Positions 8,070 through 16,610 of a stretch of DNA of 64,000 bases are shown piece by piece. Source of the stretch: Cohnella pontilimi (GTDB lineage Bacteria; Bacillota; Bacilli; Paenibacillales; Paenibacillaceae); assembly GCF_005049045.1 (NCBI RefSeq), contig NZ_SUPK01000003.1, forward strand, positions 62,001-126,000, read 5' to 3'. Numbering within the stretch: the first letter of the stretch is position 1; every line of letters begins with the position of its first letter. Both the position numbers and the translations under genes were made by a program. A model generated the notes under the pieces. That model saw only the letters and a list, made by a program, of their open reading frames with translations. It did no database searches and was not told where the DNA came from.

Positions 8070-9427
8070 GGTACCGCCAACTCCCCGTGGATGACCAAGT
8101 TAAAGTTCGCTATGTCCTCGAGCTTGCTGTCCATTGTCATGAAAGTAAATTCCACGTAGCTCTCACTGCGATTCAATACCATCGGGATCAGCGGTTTCGG
8201 AATGTCCCTCGACTCCGGCGTGATCGAGACGACGTAGACCGAAGGGCTGCTGTAGGGATTGGAGAACGTAACCCGGACGCATGGGCGCCCTTTCGCGTCC
8301 TTCATGCGGATGACGGACTCCACGTTGCGGCTCGTTCCGGTCCAATAGCCCGCCGGAAGCAAATGCGGATTGTTGAGAAAATCGAACACTTTGTCCTTGC
8401 CCACGTTCAAGAGGGCGGCGGCGGAGACGTTTTCTATGCCGTAGTTGTAGAGCATTCTATCGATCGTCTTGACCGTGTCGGCGCTCGGTTCGATGCCGGG
8501 CTGGAACACGATCTGCTCCTTTTTGTCGTTGAACGCCACGTTGCCCCCGGTACCCGGATTCAAGACAATGGTGTCCTTTGCCAAATCTCCGACGTGCAGC
8601 GCGGCGGGATTGATCTCCATCGAGACGCGGCTGCGCTCGAGCAGATTGGCGGATGTCCCGAAATTCAAGGCGAGCGGCATATCCGTGCCTGCCTGAAGCT
8701 GCGACAATCCCGCTTCCTTCTTGGTTTCGGCCGCCATGAAGCTCATCTTCGCCATTCCCGCCTCTTCCGGTCCTTCTTCGGGCACGGAACCGGCACTGGC
8801 CGTCCCCATGACCCTCGTGTTCAAGGACATCGTCTTGAGCGGCTGCGATTTCGTAAGTACCGGAGTGCTGATCGTATCGATGATCTGATATCCCCCGTCG
8901 TCCCGCAGCCGCTTGACGTCCAGTCCGTATTCGCGGATCGGCGCGACGTCTTCCGTCAGCCATTTGTACCAATTGCCCGTATCGACCGGAAAAGCCAGAC
9001 TTCCTTCCACGTAGGTGCAGTAGCAATAAGTCGTCGGTCCTTCTCGCGGCGCGTTCAGCAGCGCTTTGACCTCATCGGACAGCTTATCCTGCGTGACGTT
9101 GCCGTTCTTGATCGCGGCGGTCGTTACGGAATCTTCCGATAAATGCTTGGACCGGATTTCCTTGCCGCGGATCTCGCTCTCCCCGACGGAGCCGGACTCG
9201 AGATGGCCTTTGCCGATCGCGTTCGGGGCGATGTGGATGCCTTTGACCGCTTTGTCGGCAATGGCTTCCGATCCGATTCGCTTCCCTTCCAGGTCCCCTG
9301 CGTGCGTATGGTTCAAAATACGGCTCAGCAATTGCGTCTGCGCGAGGTTCAACTCCTCGGCGGTCAGCGGCTGGCCGGGTTGGAACGAGACCGGGATTTT
9401 CGCCCCGGCCGGCAGCGTGTCGCTCAT
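8066..9427 (-). CDS. Tail-fibre-like protein (453 aa)
   Basis: Residues about 50-115 are a run of short repeats of the form (K/S)-x-I-x-x-x-x-I/L, for example G-S-E-A-I-A-D-K-A-V-K-G-I-H-I, typical of the triple-helical or beta-helical shafts of phage tail fibres. The N-terminus (L-T-A-E-E-L-N-x-A-Q) looks like a baseplate-attachment segment. The C-terminal 200 residues form an unrecognised beta-rich domain that is a candidate for surface binding. It follows the small structural gene by 33 bp and overlaps the next gene by 4 bp. The inferred role is target recognition by the injection machine. Confidence 0.65.
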   Translation of the reverse strand: MSDTLPAGAKIPVSFQPGQPLTAEELNLAQTQLLSRILNHTHAGDLEGKRIGSEAIADKAVKGIHIAPNAIGKGHLESGSVGESEIRGKEIRSKHLSEDSVTTAAIKNGNVTQDKLSDEVKALLNAPREGPTTYCYCTYVEGSLAFPVDTGNWYKWLTEDVAPIREYGLDVKRLRDDGGYQIIDTISTPVLTKSQPLKTMSLNTRVMGTASAGSVPEEGPEEAGMAKMSFMAAETKKEAGLSQLQAGTDMPLALNFGTSANLLERSRVSMEINPAALHVGDLAKDTIVLNPGTGGNVAFNDKKEQIVFQPGIEPSADTVKTIDRMLYNYGIENVSAAALLNVGKDKVFDFLNNPHLLPAGYWTGTSRNVESVIRMKDAKGRPCVRVTFSNPYSSPSVYVVSITPESRDIPKPLIPMVLNRSESYVEFTFMTMDSKLEDIANFNLVIHGELAVP

Positions 9428-9460
9428 CGACCGTGCCTCCTCTCAGCTGCGTTGCCGCGC

Positions 9461-9940
9461 TTATTCCGTAGCCTGGGCGAACGAAAGCATCCAGTTCATG
9501 GAGAGCACTTGACCTTTGCGAACCGGAGTGGCTTCCTTAAGCCGCACCCGATTGTAGAGCGTCTTGAATTCCGTGCCGTCCACGAGGCAGATGAGCTCCA
9601 GCCCCGCCTCCCGGATCTGCCGATCCTTGTCCGCCTCCTTGAAACTTCCCGACAGCACGACGTTCCCGCTGTCTGACTTGACCCGCTCGACTCTGAGAGG
9701 CTCGATTCCGTCCGGCTCGTACAGCTCGGTCAGATCCGGAGAATTCTCCTTCTCGCTAATGCCGGCGACGATGGCGAAGGAAGGTTCCTTCGCTTCACCC
9801 GACATCAGCTTGGCGATCAAGGCGCGTCCGCCGTCGACCACGGTATTGAAAGCTACGGTGCGCGAGACGAGCTCGTTGCCCGGATCGAAAACCTCGATCA
9901 CCACTTTGCCTCGAATCCCAATCGCATCTTGCGTCATCAC
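9461..9940 (-). CDS. Small tail-associated structural protein (159 aa)
   Basis: Compact beta-rich protein. The block F-N-T-V-V-D-G-G-R-A-L-I-A-K-L near residue 28, followed by I-V-A-G-I-S and later R-E-A-G-L-E-L, is a pattern I associate with phage structural proteins encoded between tail protein I and the fibres. It is probably a fibre adaptor or baseplate ornament. It starts 12 bp after the tail protein I gene and belongs to the same operon. The exact family is not recognised. Confidence 0.6.
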   Translation of the reverse strand: MMTQDAIGIRGKVVIEVFDPGNELVSRTVAFNTVVDGGRALIAKLMSGEAKEPSFAIVAGISEKENSPDLTELYEPDGIEPLRVERVKSDSGNVVLSGSFKEADKDRQIREAGLELICLVDGTEFKTLYNRVRLKEATPVRKGQVLSMNWMLSFAQATE

Positions 9941-9952
9941 GACAGCTCCCTT

Positions 9953-11902
9953 CTATCTTTCGTCTTTGATTGCGAGTTCGACCTGGTCATGCAAAATCAG
10001 CTTTTCGATAAACGGATCGGCGATTGTCGGATTCCCATCCCCGAGATTTGTCACGTTCACCATGACCTCGTCCCTCGGCAGCAGCTTCTCTGCCAGCTCG
10101 AGATGGGCGGGTTCGATCTCGACGTCCACGATCTGCGACGTAACGGAATCCGCCAACAGCAGCTTTTCCGCCAGCTCGAGATGGGCAGGTTCGATCTCGA
10201 CGTCCACGACCTGTGCGGTAACGGAATCTGCCAACAGCAGCTTCTCCGCCAGTTCGAGATGGGCAGGTTCGATCTCGACGTCCACGGCCTGTATGGCGGC
10301 TTCATCGGTCAATAACAGCTTTTCGGCCAGATCGACCAGGATCGGTCCGGTTACTTCCACCGCAACCTCATCCGACAGGCGCACGGCATCCGTCATGAGA
10401 ACGGGCTTGCCGACTTTGATCATAACCGAATCCACGGGCAGCAGCGTCTCGGACAAGGCGGCTTTGCGGTTTCCGCCTTTCACGGCTGTTTCGAGCTTGT
10501 CCGCCGGCCGGATCGTCTCCCACAAGGAAAGGTTGGGAGACTGCTCTTTCGGGGGCGAAGGCATGACCATCTTCCCGAGATCGTCTTGGTCTACGTAAAG
10601 GACCCCCGCCAGCTTCAGCCGTTCGATCTGCTCGCGGAACCATATTTTGCGGCGGTCCTTCCATTGCTTCAGCCGATCCTTCTCCTTCGGGTCCGCTCCC
10701 TCCGCGTCCCAGAGCAGCTTCTCGTCGAATTGGACGGTGAACGTGGCCAGACGGCGGCCGATCCACCAGAAGGTGAGCTCGGCAGGCCCTGATGCCGCGT
10801 TCTGGGGCATGACGCGCAGTGTTGAATGCTCCAACGCTTCAGCCAGTTCCGGTGCCACACCGTCCATCTTTATGCCGCGCATCAGTCGCCAGCGCGAAGT
10901 CCCGATCGTCACCAGTGGTGGCCACGGAATGCCGTCGTCCGGTACGGGGCGCAGCGAGCCGGGAGGTCCAGGCACTTGAGGCATGTCAGCATCGCGGCGG
11001 TGCTCTGTATGCCACTTGAGCACGTGAAACGGCTTGGCCGCTTCGCCGCTCAGCAGCTCCGCCTCCCCGTCCCCGGTCAGCCCCCCCGTCCCGTATAGGA
11101 GGTTCGGCGCGGGCTGGCCTTCATGGAGAAGAGGCCCCGGCAGAGTCGAGGGTCCTGCTAAGTCCATGACCTTGTATTCATTCAAATCGACCCGGAGCGT
11201 AGCCCCGGGGGGAATAAACCGGTTGACAAGCACCAGCCGCCGCAAATCTTGATTCACGACGACCGGAAGCACGACGGGGTGGCTCCCGGCCTTGATATCG
11301 ATGATCGGGTCCGGCCCCGTGCCTTCGATATATCGGCCTTTCTCGTCGATCGAGGGCAGCTCGCCATACATGTTGTTCTCGACAATCCACTTATAATCCG
11401 GCGCGTTCGCGTTTACATAGCGAGTCGTCAATGGCAGGTCGACGACCTTGGCGGAAATCCAAGGCTTCTGATCCGAGGTCCCTCGGCTATAATCGCCGGT
11501 CGTGGCGTAACGATCGCCTGCGGACGGCGGCCGCTTCCCGAGCAGATGAAGACCGTACGCCGCTCCAAATAGCTCCAGCATGCCGCCCGCTGTCGCCGCC
11601 CCTTGCAGATAGAGGCGGGCGAGCAGCCGGACGCGGGCGCGAAAGGCCTCGAGCTCTTCTTCCGGCCACGGCGCCAGCTCGAACAAAGCGGCAAGCCGTT
11701 CGGCATCGCCGAGGTCGTTCAGATGCTCCAGGAACCGGGAGTTCATCACCTGGAGCGCGGTCCGCTCCAATTCGCCAAGCGCAGACGACAGAGACCGGGT
11801 GAAGATGAATGCCGCACTCTCTTCGCCCGCCCGGCGGTAGGAGCTGGGAAGGTTCCGGAAGACGCGTTCTTCCGACTTATCCGTCATGTCGGATCCCTCC
11901 AT
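9953..11902 (-). CDS. Tail protein I-like baseplate wedge protein with C-terminal 26-residue repeats
   Basis: 649 residues. The N-terminal 200 residues (L-P-S-S-Y-R-R, then F-L-E-H-L-N-D-L-G-D-A-E-R-L-A-A-L-F and R-A-R-V-R-L-L-A-R-L-Y) match the phage tail protein I/P2 gpI pattern; this protein docks to baseplate J. The middle part is beta-rich. The C-terminus carries about three and a half copies of a 26-residue unit (V-E-I-E-P-A-H-L-E-L-A-E-K-L-L-L-A-D), encoded by 78-bp DNA repeats, after looser L-x-L-x-D-x-V repeats. It overlaps the baseplate J gene by 19 bp. It is longer than the usual 180-250 residue gpI, so the extra region probably extends outward or holds fibres. Confidence 0.75.
   Translation of the reverse strand: MEGSDMTDKSEERVFRNLPSSYRRAGEESAAFIFTRSLSSALGELERTALQVMNSRFLEHLNDLGDAERLAALFELAPWPEEELEAFRARVRLLARLYLQGAATAGGMLELFGAAYGLHLLGKRPPSAGDRYATTGDYSRGTSDQKPWISAKVVDLPLTTRYVNANAPDYKWIVENNMYGELPSIDEKGRYIEGTGPDPIIDIKAGSHPVVLPVVVNQDLRRLVLVNRFIPPGATLRVDLNEYKVMDLAGPSTLPGPLLHEGQPAPNLLYGTGGLTGDGEAELLSGEAAKPFHVLKWHTEHRRDADMPQVPGPPGSLRPVPDDGIPWPPLVTIGTSRWRLMRGIKMDGVAPELAEALEHSTLRVMPQNAASGPAELTFWWIGRRLATFTVQFDEKLLWDAEGADPKEKDRLKQWKDRRKIWFREQIERLKLAGVLYVDQDDLGKMVMPSPPKEQSPNLSLWETIRPADKLETAVKGGNRKAALSETLLPVDSVMIKVGKPVLMTDAVRLSDEVAVEVTGPILVDLAEKLLLTDEAAIQAVDVEIEPAHLELAEKLLLADSVTAQVVDVEIEPAHLELAEKLLLADSVTSQIVDVEIEPAHLELAEKLLPRDEVMVNVTNLGDGNPTIADPFIEKLILHDQVELAIKDER
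10078..10337 (-). repeat. 78-bp tandem repeats inside the tail protein I-like gene
   Basis: The landmark GCCAG(C/T)TCGAG recurs at 10092, 10170 and 10248, and a diverged copy starts at 10326, exactly 78 bp apart each time. Units are nearly identical at the DNA level, indicating recent duplication or gene conversion. Confidence 0.9.
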
Positions 11903-13428
11903 GACGGGCCTTGCGGATCAGGCTGAAGTACGTCGTCCGGGCCGAGTTTGAACACCTGCCCGTCTTTCAAGGTCACTTCCCCTCCGGTGAAGCTGCCCTT
12001 GATCTCGAGCTTGATGCCGGCGCGGGGGATTTTATTGCCGTCCGGCACCCCTTGGGCGACATCGGCCGCCTCTTTCCAGGACAATTCGCGGTTACCGCCG
12101 GCCGCGTTTTTCTCCCTCAGCCAGTTCTCGATCGCGCGGGATACAGCCGACCTGACGGACTCTTTCGGCCGATCGGATACGGTCACTCCCGCGGCAAACT
12201 CGACGATCAGCCGCACGAGCAGCGTCGATTCTCCTTCGAAGGCGACGGCCACAGGCGGCCCGGTCCGATCGAGCACGAGCCTCTCGAGCTCCTTCATGTC
12301 CCGGTTCGGGATTTCGCCCCTCGCCGGATAAGGGGTCGACACATTGTTCTCCAAGAGGCGGACCTCGGAACCTTCGGCGATGTCGAGCACCCCGTCGATG
12401 TTCAGCATCTTGGCCAGCATCGGGTTCCACAGCAGCTTCTTGCCGATCGCCAGCGTACCGGCTGCGTCGGCGACGGCATCTTGGACGGCCCGGCGTATCG
12501 TTTCCCTTTTCTCCGGGGAGATATTGGACGACACCAGCTTCAGCTTCAAGCTGAACGACATCGGCGTTTCCGAGATTCCCCGAACCTTGACCCAGATGCC
12601 CGGCCCTTTCGACGCGTCGATCGCGCTCCGGACGGCTTCGTAGGTCTCCGTGTTGCTCAGGTCGCCGTCCGTCACGTCCACCGCCACTTCCAGTTCCCCG
12701 GGATGCAGGACCGGGAAGCCGGCGCTGTTCGAATCGCGGAAAACGACGCTGCTCACTTTGCCTGTCGCCAGTATCGCCCGCTCAATCGCCTTATAGGTCC
12801 CTCCGCCAGCCGCGTTGATCAATCCTTTTACCCGCTTGCGCAAGTCGGCGTCCGTCTCCTGGTATCCCCGGGGATTCGTCGAGCGGGGAATGACGACGGA
12901 GGCAATGCCCGCGAGTGAGGAGATCTGGGTCGTCTGCTCCAGATCGTCCTTGCTCAGCAGCACGGATTCGACCGGCTCGCCGGGGGGAACGTCGCAAGCG
13001 ATCGGAACGGTGACGACGGACTGGCCTGCCTGAAGCTCGGCGTTCTGCGAAGTTCGGTAGGTCAATGCTTTGCGGCGCTTCGTCTCGATTAGAAGCTCGG
13101 TGTCTTTCGGGATCACGATGCGTCCGCGGACGCGGGGGTCCCGCTCGAACACGGCTTCGCCGATCGCTTGCATGCCTTCGATCCGTTGCTGCCCTAGAAT
13201 GGCGACCAAGTGGTCCAGCGCTTCGCCCTCTGCCGTGTCGATATAACCCCATTCGTAAATCTTCTGAAGCCTTGCGTATGCTTCCGCCATCTCCAGGGCG
13301 AACGCTTCCGCCAAGGTGCGGACGACGCTTCCCGGATTCACGTCCGTCAGAACGCCGCCGTTCTTCAGTCGCCGAACCAGATCGTCTACGATCGTCTCAT
13401 ACGTTCGTTTATCTAAAGGCGGCTGCAT
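11884..13428 (-). CDS. Baseplate J-like protein
   Basis: 514 residues from the ATG at 13428 (M-Q-P-P-L-D-K-R-T-Y-E); the longer frame adds only a basic leader. The segment G-S-V-V-R-T-L-A-E-A-F-A-L-E-M-A followed by D-T-A-E-G-E-A-L-D-H-L-V-A-I-L-G is the standard baseplate J/gp6 signature, and R-K-R-V-K-G-L-I-N-A-A-G-G-G-T-Y belongs to the same family. It forms the wedge ring linking the hub to tail protein I. It overlaps gp25 by 20 bp upstream and tail protein I by 19 bp downstream. Of the genes here this is the most reliable marker of a contractile-tail baseplate. Confidence 0.93.
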   Translation of the reverse strand: MQPPLDKRTYETIVDDLVRRLKNGGVLTDVNPGSVVRTLAEAFALEMAEAYARLQKIYEWGYIDTAEGEALDHLVAILGQQRIEGMQAIGEAVFERDPRVRGRIVIPKDTELLIETKRRKALTYRTSQNAELQAGQSVVTVPIACDVPPGEPVESVLLSKDDLEQTTQISSLAGIASVVIPRSTNPRGYQETDADLRKRVKGLINAAGGGTYKAIERAILATGKVSSVVFRDSNSAGFPVLHPGELEVAVDVTDGDLSNTETYEAVRSAIDASKGPGIWVKVRGISETPMSFSLKLKLVSSNISPEKRETIRRAVQDAVADAAGTLAIGKKLLWNPMLAKMLNIDGVLDIAEGSEVRLLENNVSTPYPARGEIPNRDMKELERLVLDRTGPPVAVAFEGESTLLVRLIVEFAAGVTVSDRPKESVRSAVSRAIENWLREKNAAGGNRELSWKEAADVAQGVPDGNKIPRAGIKLEIKGSFTGGEVTLKDGQVFKLGPDDVLQPDPQGPSWRDPT

Positions 13429-13876
13429 CCGGTATCGCCTCCGTCTGCCCCGGATCAAGGGCGAAATTCGCGGACATCGCGATCGGATCGTTCTGACCTG
13501 CCGGCCGAACGGAAATCGCGATCATCAGCGTGCCGGGAGCCGTGGGATCGGCCTCAATCTCGAGGCGGCTCACTTCGGCGACGCGGGGCTCCCGGCGCAA
13601 TGCTTCCCGAATATAAGCCCGCGCCAAGGCGATCGTCTCGGGCGTCGCCAGCCTTCCGATGAGCAGATGAAGCCTGCTGCCGTAATCCGGATGGCCGAGA
13701 TGGGTCAAGTCGCCCATCGGAACGCCGAGTCTCATCCATAGCGCCTGCTCCAAGTTGTCTAGTTCGGCAACGGTTCCGAAGTCACCCCCGTGCGGCTGCA
13801 CGTAGAGCGCGCTTCCCAGCGTCAGGCGGTGTGAGAGCTGTATGTCGGTGCCGAAGCCCGTTCTGTCCATTTTCAC
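13409..13876 (-). CDS. gp25/GPW-like baseplate wedge protein
   Basis: 155 residues. The core D-L-T-H-L-G-H-P-D-Y-G-S-R-L-H-L-L-I and the downstream A-R-A-Y-I-R-E-A-L-R-R-E-P-R-V fit the GPW/gp25 family, whose members start sheath assembly at the baseplate. The domain begins near residue 35 after a short extension. It lies 28 bp after the PAAR gene and overlaps baseplate J by 20 bp, the order seen in T4-, P2- and eCIS-type clusters. Confidence 0.85.
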   Translation of the reverse strand: MKMDRTGFGTDIQLSHRLTLGSALYVQPHGGDFGTVAELDNLEQALWMRLGVPMGDLTHLGHPDYGSRLHLLIGRLATPETIALARAYIREALRREPRVAEVSRLEIEADPTAPGTLMIAISVRPAGQNDPIAMSANFALDPGQTEAIPDAAAFR

Positions 13877-13904
13877 ACCTCAAATGTCCCTATGGTATTG
13901 ACGG

Positions 13905-14291
13905 TTATCCGATCATCACAGTGCCGGCGGCAATGACGGTCCCGACCGGAAGATCCGCCGGATCGTTGCACGTCAACGCGGTATCGCCTTGCCTGGCGGC
14001 AGGCATCCCGTTGATGAACACCGAGCCGCTGCCTGCCATGATTCGTCCTTTGTTGGCAGGGGGCTTCTGAAAAGGCCCGCCTTGCGGGATGTGCGGGGGC
14101 ATGTTGTCCGCCGTCGAGCCCAGCATCGCCGCGGGCACCCCCCCGATGTTGACGTTACCCGACAGCCCGCCGGTCAGCATGCCCATGAAAGGGTGCGGCA
14201 GAGGCAAGGGCGTGCTGAAAGGAGGAATGAGCACGATATGGGTGTCGGTAGCCGCGACTTGATCGTTTTGCTTGGCGGCCGGCATTCCCAT
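13905..14291 (-). CDS. PAAR-like spike-tip protein
   Basis: 128 residues with two PAAR-type halves: an N-terminal M-P-A-A-K-Q-N-D ... D-T-H-I-V-L and a C-terminal S-V-F-I-N-G-M-P-A-A-R-Q-G-D-T-A-L-T-C. It also contains G-N-V-N-I-G-G-V-P-A-A-M. PAAR proteins form the sharp metal-stabilised cone on a gpV/VgrG spike. No toxin domain is fused. It is placed between the gpV spike gene (35 bp upstream) and gp25. Confidence 0.85.
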   Translation of the reverse strand: MGMPAAKQNDQVAATDTHIVLIPPFSTPLPLPHPFMGMLTGGLSGNVNIGGVPAAMLGSTADNMPPHIPQGGPFQKPPANKGRIMAGSGSVFINGMPAARQGDTALTCNDPADLPVGTVIAAGTVMIG

Positions 14292-14326
14292 CTTCCTTCT
14301 CTCCTTTCCGAATTCGCTCGCAGATG

Positions 14327-15025
14327 TCAGTTCAGGTTCACGAGCGAACCTTTCAATTCGGCGATGCCATTGGCGTTCAGCTTCAGCGTGCCGCCGGCCT
14401 TGATCTCCACGTTGCCCGAGGCGGAAAAGGACAGGTTGCCGTTTCCATTGACCGTGACGTCTCCGCCGTCCGTGGCCGCGATCGTCGCGCCGGACGTCTT
14501 GAGCGTCGCTTCCCCCGCGTCGGAATCGATCGTCAGGGATAGCGGACCGACGGTTGCTTCCACCTTTTTGTCGGTCACCGTCAGCGTCACATCGGAAGGC
14601 AGCCGGACCGTCCAGTACCGGGAGCCGTTCTTGCCGCCTTTGGCCGCAACCTCGATCCGGTCGGATTCCCCGGCATCGGGCGGGAGGAAGGTGATCAATT
14701 GGCCTTGCTCGTACGAAGGCGGACGCAGCGCGTCGCTATAAAGGCGGCCGCCCACGATCGGCTGATCGGGATCGCCGCCGGCGAAGTGCACCAGCACGAC
14801 GTCGCCGATGGCCGGAGGCGCGACCGTGCCCAGATGATCGGTTCCGATCGGAACCCCAGTCAGCACCAGGTCGCGCCCGCGCAGACGAACGTCGCAGCCG
14901 TAATTTTCGTTGTCCGAGGGACCGGAATGCCCTTTGACGGCTTCCACGACCCCAATATGGCTCGGGATCTGCCGCGCCAACTCGTCGCGAATCAGTTCCC
15001 GAAGCAAGCCTACGATGTCCGACAC
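14327..15025 (-). CDS. gpV/gp5-type baseplate spike protein
   Basis: 232 residues. An OB-fold-type N-terminal region (H-I-G-V-V-E-A-V-K ... Y-G-C-D-V-R-L-R ... P-P-A-I-G-D-V-V-L-V-H-F-A-G-G-D-P-D) is followed by a C-terminal series of short beta repeats (G-D-V-T-V-N-G-N-G-N-L-S-F-S-A-S-G-N-V-E), a trimeric beta-helix spike. No lysozyme domain is inserted. It starts 3 bp after the gpD-like gene, so the two halves of a VgrG are here encoded by separate genes. It pierces the target envelope with the PAAR tip. Confidence 0.9.
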   Translation of the reverse strand: MSDIVGLLRELIRDELARQIPSHIGVVEAVKGHSGPSDNENYGCDVRLRGRDLVLTGVPIGTDHLGTVAPPAIGDVVLVHFAGGDPDQPIVGGRLYSDALRPPSYEQGQLITFLPPDAGESDRIEVAAKGGKNGSRYWTVRLPSDVTLTVTDKKVEATVGPLSLTIDSDAGEATLKTSGATIAATDGGDVTVNGNGNLSFSASGNVEIKAGGTLKLNANGIAELKGSLVNLN

Positions 15026-15028
15026 CGC

Positions 15029-15988
15029 TTACCCTCCGATTCCGTGAAGATCAAGCCTGGATACCAGGCCTGTCGCGGCGCCCCATCGCAGCTCGACGCC
15101 GACGACCCTCGCCGGGCCGTCCCCCTCGCCGAAACCGGAGAGGAGAATGACTTCCCCGAGATCAGCCGGGGGAGCAGCGGCTATCGTCAACGTCCGCCGC
15201 TTCCGGGCTTCTGCCAGCCGCATCTTCTCGTAGGCAAAAGCTTGGGCCGCGTCCGCCGCCGTCTTGATCCCGGGCATGTGCACGGGCGGCTTGGCGTCGC
15301 CTGCCGTGATCCCCGACAAGGATTGAAGCACCCACGAATGCGCGTCGCTGCCGCGCAGGCCGAGCGCGCCGTCGCCGGACACCGCCCCGCCGGCCGGCTC
15401 ATCCGGATCGTCGTCCGCGCGGAATCCGATGACGGAATCCTGGGGACGGAGGATGACGCCGCCGGGCACCGGCAGCGGCATCCTCACGCGAAGCTTGCCT
15501 TCGACATCCGTGCCCGCCATCATGCCCGACATCCGCGCCAGACGGAGAATGTGGTCCATCGCGCTCTGATTGCTCATCATGGCGTAAGACGGCAGCAAGG
15601 CACCGGGACCTTCCACGGAAGCCTCGACCCCCGCTTTTTTACAAAGCTCGGTTATCGCTTGCCGTGCGTTGCCGGACGCGATCGACTCGTCGATCCGCAG
15701 CCGCGTGAGCGGCCCCGTCGCTTCTTCGACGATCAGCCGGGTCCCATCCGGCCATTGCCGCGAACGCAGCACCCGCCCGGTAAAAAGCCGGCGGACCGGT
15801 CCCGCGCCGGAGCCGCCTTCGATCAGCACCTTATCGCCTGCGGCGGGCGGTTCCGCAGCGGACGAGCATTCCAATTCGGCTTGGCCGGCCGGCCAGGCCG
15901 CGGAACGGCACATCCTGAGGTACGAGAGCGGCAACGGCGGAGCGCCCGGAAGCCCGGCCAAGCTCCTGACGTGTACGATCGGGCGCAT
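15029..15988 (-). CDS. gpD/gp27-like baseplate hub protein
   Basis: 319 residues with the layout of phage late-control protein D: an N-terminal beta barrel, R-R-L-F-T-G-R-V-L near 66, a helical I-T-E-L-C-K-K-A-G-V segment near 110, then S-N-Q-S-A-M-D-H-I-L-R-L-A-R and a C-terminal second barrel. It forms the trimeric adaptor between tube and spike. It starts 12 bp after the unknown 195-aa gene and ends 3 bp before the spike gene. Confidence 0.82.
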   Translation of the reverse strand: MRPIVHVRSLAGLPGAPPLPLSYLRMCRSAAWPAGQAELECSSAAEPPAAGDKVLIEGGSGAGPVRRLFTGRVLRSRQWPDGTRLIVEEATGPLTRLRIDESIASGNARQAITELCKKAGVEASVEGPGALLPSYAMMSNQSAMDHILRLARMSGMMAGTDVEGKLRVRMPLPVPGGVILRPQDSVIGFRADDDPDEPAGGAVSGDGALGLRGSDAHSWVLQSLSGITAGDAKPPVHMPGIKTAADAAQAFAYEKMRLAEARKRRTLTIAAAPPADLGEVILLSGFGEGDGPARVVGVELRWGAATGLVSRLDLHGIGG

Positions 15989-16000
15989 CTCGCACTTCCT

Positions 16001-16588
16001 TTAAACCGTTTTCAAGGTTCTTCCGAGCAATTCGATCGATGCTGCCGCGAAAGCCGTGAAGTCCACGATACCCTCTCCAAGTGCGGCAAGATCGGCGATT
16101 TTATTCAGGGGTCCCATGATCTCGTCCGTCTGGGGCGTGGATCCCGTAACGGCCCCGACGACGCCGGCGATCGCAGGGATAAACCCGAAGTTGCCGGCAG
16201 CCGCAGGCTGAAAGTCATAGGCGGGATCTGACGAATGGGCGCCGTTCAAGCGCTTGAACGCGTCGAGCCGGGACTGCACGCCGAGTTCGTCGGCCTGCTT
16301 CTGAATTTCCTGGAGGACTTTCTCCAACCCAGTCATTGCGGTTGTGATCGCTTGCGAGACCGCACCGGTCGGCACGTCTTTGAGAAGTGCACCGATCGTC
16401 GTTTTCAGATCGGCGTAGACTGTCAGACCTCTCATATAGCCTGGAATATCTGCCACCGCGTTGCTTCCCCAGATTTGGTTCTCGTCGAATGCGCCGCCCG
16501 TGATAACCTCGTTCATATGCACAAGAGCCGCGTTTACATCCTTCAGCTTGTCCGGGAGTGCGTTTTTCGTCGCCGTACGATCTGCCAT
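16001..16588 (-). CDS. Unknown injection-operon protein, candidate lumen cargo or short length determinant (195 aa)
   Basis: No family recognised. The N-terminal 110 residues are amphipathic helices (for example L-K-D-V-N-A-A-L-V-H-M-N-E-V-I and L-E-K-V-L-Q-E-I-Q-K-Q-A-D-E-L). A glycine/alanine-rich hydrophobic patch (F-G-F-I-P-A-I-A-G-V-V-G-A-V-T-G-S) follows near 135, and a second hydrophobic helix lies at the C-terminus. A good AAAGGAGGAG site precedes the ATG. It is encoded between the hub-like gene and gpD. Helices plus a membrane-active-looking patch are compatible with a cargo, a pore former or a very short tape measure; none of these is shown. Confidence 0.6.
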   Translation of the reverse strand: MADRTATKNALPDKLKDVNAALVHMNEVITGGAFDENQIWGSNAVADIPGYMRGLTVYADLKTTIGALLKDVPTGAVSQAITTAMTGLEKVLQEIQKQADELGVQSRLDAFKRLNGAHSSDPAYDFQPAAAGNFGFIPAIAGVVGAVTGSTPQTDEIMGPLNKIADLAALGEGIVDFTAFAAASIELLGRTLKTV

Positions 16589-16610
16589 ATTAATAACTCC
16601 TCCTTTTGTT

